The notes below the pieces were generated by a model. That model was not told the origin of the DNA. It did not search any database and worked only from the letters and a program-made list of their open reading frames with translations. A stretch of 64,000 nt of DNA from contig CAYFSS010000006.1 of NCBI GenBank assembly GCA_964345975.1, positions 23,204 to 87,203 on the forward strand, read 5' to 3'. Made by a program: the position numbers and the translations under genes. Shown piece by piece: positions 61,100-64,000 of this stretch (its first letter is position 1; every line of letters starts with the position of its first letter). This DNA is from CAYFSS01 sp964345975 (GTDB taxonomy: Bacteria; Bacillota; Clostridia; Saccharofermentanales; Fastidiosipilaceae).

Positions 61100-61210
61100 A
61101 GAAGGGCGACAAGTTCGCTGAAATCGACGTTAGGAGCCGATAAATCAGCAAATCCGTCCTCTTGTGAAAGAAGACGGATTCAGATGGTAGTGCTGGAAGG
61201 GCTTTTTACA

Positions 61211-62104
61211 CTAACTTATGATCTCCCGGACAAAATTGCGACCTATCGCCGCTTGCAGCTGTATGACCTCAGGGAAAACTTCCTGCGGATGAACCTGAAA
61301 CTCAGCGAAGGTCTCGAAACTCAAGACGCCCTCATAATTGACCTCGCGCAGCCCTCTGGTAAAACGTGACCAGTCGATGACACCGGTCCCGGGCATCCTA
61401 TGCTGGTCGTAGACTCCATTGTTGTCGTGGATGTGGAGGGTCGTGAGGATCGGAGCCAGGTCAAGAATAGACTGATAGACATCCAAGCCTTGAAGGATAT
61501 TATGACCCGTGTCAAAGCAGTAAGATACGCGTCTAGCCCCTGCCATCTCATTCAAGATGCTGACATATTCCAAAGCCTCATGAGGATGAGCACAGGCCGA
61601 CGCCATGATCTTTCCGTTCCAACCCCGGAACATGTTCTCAAGACACGCTTCGACCTGATGACGTTCAAGATCCTCAAAGAGTCGGTCAAACAGTTTCTTG
61701 TTTGCTTCCAGAGTTTCTTGGCGACTCATATCGACATCAAAACCGAGGTGCGCAGGATGGATAATGATGTAAGGACAGTCCAAGAATCCCGCCACAGCGA
61801 TGCAACGCTTGATCGTGGTAATGATTCGCTCTTGCTCATAGGAATCCGTCGTATACGTTGGAATGGGTCCATGCAACTGCTGAACCCGAAGTCCATGAGA
61901 CCTGATCAGGTCTTTCAGCGGTCTAAAGTGCTCCAAGGCCTCCGCTTCTGACTGTAAAAAGATGTCTCTTCCTTCCGCAGTCAACGCATGGTCTCCGTCA
62001 ATATTGAAATCCACTGTCTGAAATCCTGCTTCAGCAATCATCTTCAGTGCTGTTTCCATACCGACTGCATCCGAAAGACCGCCCGTTTGCATCCCAATAT
62101 CCAT
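61211..62104 (-). CDS. Sugar-phosphate isomerase/epimerase (xylose-isomerase-like TIM barrel)
   Basis: 297 residues. Family segments: MIAEAGFQTVDFNIDG, YIIIHPAHLGFD, ACLENMFRGWNG (metal-binding Glu), CFDTGHNI (Asp, His), LHIHDNNGVYDQHRMPGTG and SFETF (final Glu). AAGGAG precedes the ATG. Upstream of iolG on the same strand but separated by the iolG promoter, so it may be its own unit. Could be an inosose isomerase (IolI-like) or an unrelated ketose epimerase; not decidable from sequence. Confidence 0.82.
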   Translation of the reverse strand: MDIGMQTGGLSDAVGMETALKMIAEAGFQTVDFNIDGDHALTAEGRDIFLQSEAEALEHFRPLKDLIRSHGLRVQQLHGPIPTYTTDSYEQERIITTIKRCIAVAGFLDCPYIIIHPAHLGFDVDMSRQETLEANKKLFDRLFEDLERHQVEACLENMFRGWNGKIMASACAHPHEALEYVSILNEMAGARRVSYCFDTGHNILQGLDVYQSILDLAPILTTLHIHDNNGVYDQHRMPGTGVIDWSRFTRGLREVNYEGVLSFETFAEFQVHPQEVFPEVIQLQAAIGRNFVREIIS

Positions 62105-62181
62105 CGTTTTTCTCCTTATGTCTTATGCCTTAGTTTGAATTTTACCTTTACGTTCGAGGGAGTTTCATTCTCTCATTCTCG

Positions 62182-62237
62182 AGTAGGTTCATTGTCTCAC
62201 GTGTAGGTTCATTGTCTCACGTGAAGGTAGAAGATAG
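62182..62237. repeat. Short tandem repeat beside an assembly gap
   Basis: AGGTTCATTGTCTCACGTG occurs twice in tandem, with a variant before it, and then runs into the 100-N gap, which is probably a collapsed longer array. Confidence 0.75.
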
Positions 62238-62337
62238 NNNNNNNNNNNNNNNNNNNNNNNNNNNNNNNNNNNNNNNNNNNNNNNNNNNNNNNNNNNNNNN
62301 NNNNNNNNNNNNNNNNNNNNNNNNNNNNNNNNNNNNN
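62238..62337. other. Assembly gap (100 N) between the TIM-barrel and DUF4256 genes
   Basis: It ends 3 bp before the DUF4256 stop codon. True length unknown. Confidence 0.95.
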
Positions 62338-62340
62338 CTT

Positions 62341-62877
62341 CTACTCAAGCTTCAACTTTGCTCGAAAGCCTCGTGCCGAGTAATAGGATTCAGCACCGTT
62401 GTGATAGATAAAGACCCGATCATAGCGCCTATCCCCAAAGAGCGCTCCACCCAGCTGTCTCACAGAATCGGACGTCTTAAGCCAGCTCGATGTTTTCTGA
62501 TCCATGGGAACCACCGCTTGTACGCGAGCGTATTCTTCCTCATCTAGGATTTCTACGCCCATCTCTTCAGCCATGCCCAAGGCGCTGCCTTCAGGTTTGT
62601 TCTTCCTTCTTGACTCGTGGGCTGCTTGGTCATAGCAGAGACTACGCCTACCCATGGGAGTTTCCGGAGCACAATCGTAGAATGTGATGATGCCGTTATC
62701 TAGGAGCACGACATCAGGCTCTCCTCCTGTTTCTTCCATCTTATAAAGAGATTCGAGAGCCTTGTCGTTGCTCTCTAGTTTCGATAGAACATCCTCCCAC
62801 GTTATGCCCTCATGTCGGTGCCTGTTGGCGTTGAATCTATCTCGTAGAACTTTTAAGAATTCTTCTTTCGTTTTCAT
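62341..62877 (-). CDS. DUF4256 protein
   Basis: 178 residues. TKEEFLKVLRDRFNANRHRHEGITWEDVLSKLE, the PDVVLLDNGIITFYDCAPETPMGRRSLCYDQAAHESRRKNKPEGSA block and the C-terminal YHNGAESYYSARGFRAKL match the DUF4256 family, a cytoplasmic family of unknown function. No signal peptide or membrane helix. A gap at its 3' side hides the terminator region. Confidence 0.85.
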   Translation of the reverse strand: MKTKEEFLKVLRDRFNANRHRHEGITWEDVLSKLESNDKALESLYKMEETGGEPDVVLLDNGIITFYDCAPETPMGRRSLCYDQAAHESRRKNKPEGSALGMAEEMGVEILDEEEYARVQAVVPMDQKTSSWLKTSDSVRQLGGALFGDRRYDRVFIYHNGAESYYSARGFRAKLKLE

Positions 62878-63206
62878 GACTTAGCTCCTCTTGCGGGTAA
62901 TCGTAAGGGAATTATAGTTCAGGCTCTTGGGTTGGAGGGGGACTTGAGCACCGATGGAAGCAGAAATGATGTTGGTGAATTCTTCGGGTTCGGACCTGTG
63001 TCCTCGATGAGATCTTCTTCAATATTGGAGGATCCGGCTCTTATTGGCTGATTGGATAAAGCAATGTAGGTGGCTTCCGGCTGGAACAATATTCTCAGTA
63101 TCCTACCGCAGATCCTGACAATTGCTCGAGGAGTCACTCTTAAGGAATTGAAGATATTCCTACAAATCACAGAAATATGGATTCTGAGTTATCCATTCTA
63201 GCGAAA
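62878..63206. other. Spacer without a recognisable gene
   Basis: An 83-codon minus frame at 62919-63170 lacks a ribosome binding site and family resemblance. Another minus frame gives a short fragment (TNIISASIGAQVPLQPKSLN) that may be a remnant of a lost gene, but I cannot name it. Confidence 0.4.
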
Positions 63207-63240
63207 GAAAACAGGCCCTCATCTTGAGAGCCTGTGACAA
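63207..63240 (-). terminator. Terminator of the DUF4298 gene
   Basis: ACAGGCTCTCA / TGAGGGCCTGT stem (63211-63235) with a 3-nt loop, then TTTTCTTT on the minus strand, about 35 bp past the stop. Confidence 0.82.
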
Positions 63241-63270
63241 TGTATTAATCACTGATAGAAGGATAAATAT

Positions 63271-63573
63271 CTACTTGTTCTCATCGTCGTTGATATAGGC
63301 GGCACACAAATAGAGAAGCTTCTTGACCAATAGGTACTGATCCGTGAGTTCGTTGTAAATAGCATCTTCATTGGTGACTTCGTTTGAGAAATCCGTTGCT
63401 CCCAAACGGCTATAATCTTCCAGCCATTGCTTGACGTAGTAATCTGCCAAAGGTTTCTTATGCTCTACCATGTCTTGAAAGAAACTCAGGATAGCTTCAA
63501 GCTTATTGTTGTCATCTTGCACCTGCAGATAAGCGGTTTCCGCTTCATTCATTCTCTCAATCGCTTCGAGCAT
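63271..63573 (-). CDS. DUF4298 protein
   Basis: 100 residues, family length. MLEAIERMNEAETAYLQVQDDNNKLEAILSFFQDM forms a helical N-terminus, LADYYVKQWLEDYSR and NEDAIYNELTDQYLLVKKLLYLCAAY follow. Function unknown. The start at 63573 has AAGGAG upstream; the reading from 63645 is longer than the family. Confidence 0.82.
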   Translation of the reverse strand: MLEAIERMNEAETAYLQVQDDNNKLEAILSFFQDMVEHKKPLADYYVKQWLEDYSRLGATDFSNEVTNEDAIYNELTDQYLLVKKLLYLCAAYINDDENK

Positions 63574-63680
63574 GTCAGAGCTCCTTCTCTTGGGGTACCC
63601 ATTTGATCCACTGAGCACAATAAAACTCCCATAAGAATCCCGCAAGGTTTCCTCAGAATCTTAAAATGTTCCTTAAGATA

Positions 63681-64000
63681 ATGATTACGCACATTCACGG
63701 ATGCAAACTATATCTGAGGCATGGCGATCGTAGCGATGAAGGAAACTCACCGGTACGATCGTTGCTGTTCACCTGCATCGAACCTTGGATCGGGATGCGA
63801 GATGTGAGAATGCAGGCTGTGACGAGAGCTGAGAATGGAGAGATGTTGGAAGCAAAGGATCTCGACTTACTCTTTCACGGCTCCACTGGCAATGCCATCG
63901 ATGACCATCTTGAATTACAATCGTTATACGAGACGTATACACATATGCATCTAGGTGATGAATCAATTGATGAGAATTGCCCATTTCATTTCCACGATAA
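63681..64000 (+). CDS. Possible gene running off the right edge
   Basis: An open frame from ATG 63681 to the last base (106 codons, no stop): MITHIHGCKLYLRHGDRSDEG..., later ENGEMLEAKDLDLLFHGSTGN and HLELQSLYETYTHMH. I do not recognise it. The ribosome binding site is poor (TTAAGAT). A 71-codon minus frame overlaps it. It could be coding or chance. Confidence 0.35.
   Translation, partial: MITHIHGCKLYLRHGDRSDEGNSPVRSLLFTCIEPWIGMRDVRMQAVTRAENGEMLEAKDLDLLFHGSTGNAIDDHLELQSLYETYTHMHLGDESIDENCPFHFHD

Noticed and set aside
62919..63170. 83-codon minus frame between DUF4256 and DUF4298
   Set aside because: No ribosome binding site, no recognisable domain; at best a remnant.

Overview
The window looks like a draft or metagenome-assembled scaffold of an anaerobic, sugar-fermenting member of the Bacillota (Firmicutes). 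The signs are AGGAGG-type ribosome binding sites, TTGACA/TATAAT-like promoters, cre/LacI-type operators, roughly 50% GC, and a large load of ABC sugar transporters with LacI, ROK, MerR, XRE and YheO/DauR-type regulators. I cannot name the species. No rRNA, tRNA, CRISPR array, prophage or transposase was recognised. Six runs of exactly 100 N (10589, 16440, 35943, 40439, 57867, 62238) are scaffold gaps; at least five sit in or beside tandem repeats.

Layout. 1-2.1 kb: xylose isomerase (cut by the left edge) diverging from a ROK/XylR repressor, with a XylR-like operator between them. 2.2-4 kb: small P-loop kinase-like protein and an exported C39-like peptidase. 4.5-7.6 kb: sugar ABC transporter (minus). 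8.2-11.9 kb: polar amino-acid ABC transporter plus an M20 hydrolase (plus), closed by a strong terminator. 12-19.3 kb: two paralogous MFS transporters, a MerR regulator diverging from a frameshifted aldo-keto reductase, and a GH1 beta-glucosidase/GPH symporter pair. 19.4-24 kb: an MglB galactose-binding protein with only a stump of MglA left, and a GH4 glycosidase/PfkB kinase pair. 24.3-31.7 kb: LacI, two permeases, a secreted PIG-L deacetylase and a sugar-binding protein in one operon. 32.3-37.4 kb: ribose-type ABC system led by an IolG-like dehydrogenase. 37.6-41.9 kb: a decayed nucleoside phosphorylase, an XRE/membrane-protein pair, a DUF362 ferredoxin, and at least four copies of a 143-bp tandem repeat. 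42-49.2 kb: a D-amino-acid/2,3-diaminopropionate catabolic operon diverging from a DauR-like regulator.

49.3-62.1 kb is the most interesting region: a long minus-strand inositol-type operon reading TIM-barrel isomerase, iolG, iolE, LacI, LarA-family enzyme, archaeal-type GAPDH, archaeal-type PGK, split transketolase (N then C), iolB, iolD. The kinase IolC, aldolase IolJ and semialdehyde dehydrogenase IolA of the textbook pathway are absent from the window; transketolase, GAPDH, PGK and a LarA-type racemase/epimerase take their place. I infer a possible transketolase-dependent branch of inositol catabolism. Near-identical operators just downstream of strong promoters precede both iolG-like genes, suggesting the ABC transporter operon and the iol operon form one regulon.

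The right end carries DUF4256 and DUF4298 proteins and an open frame running off the edge.
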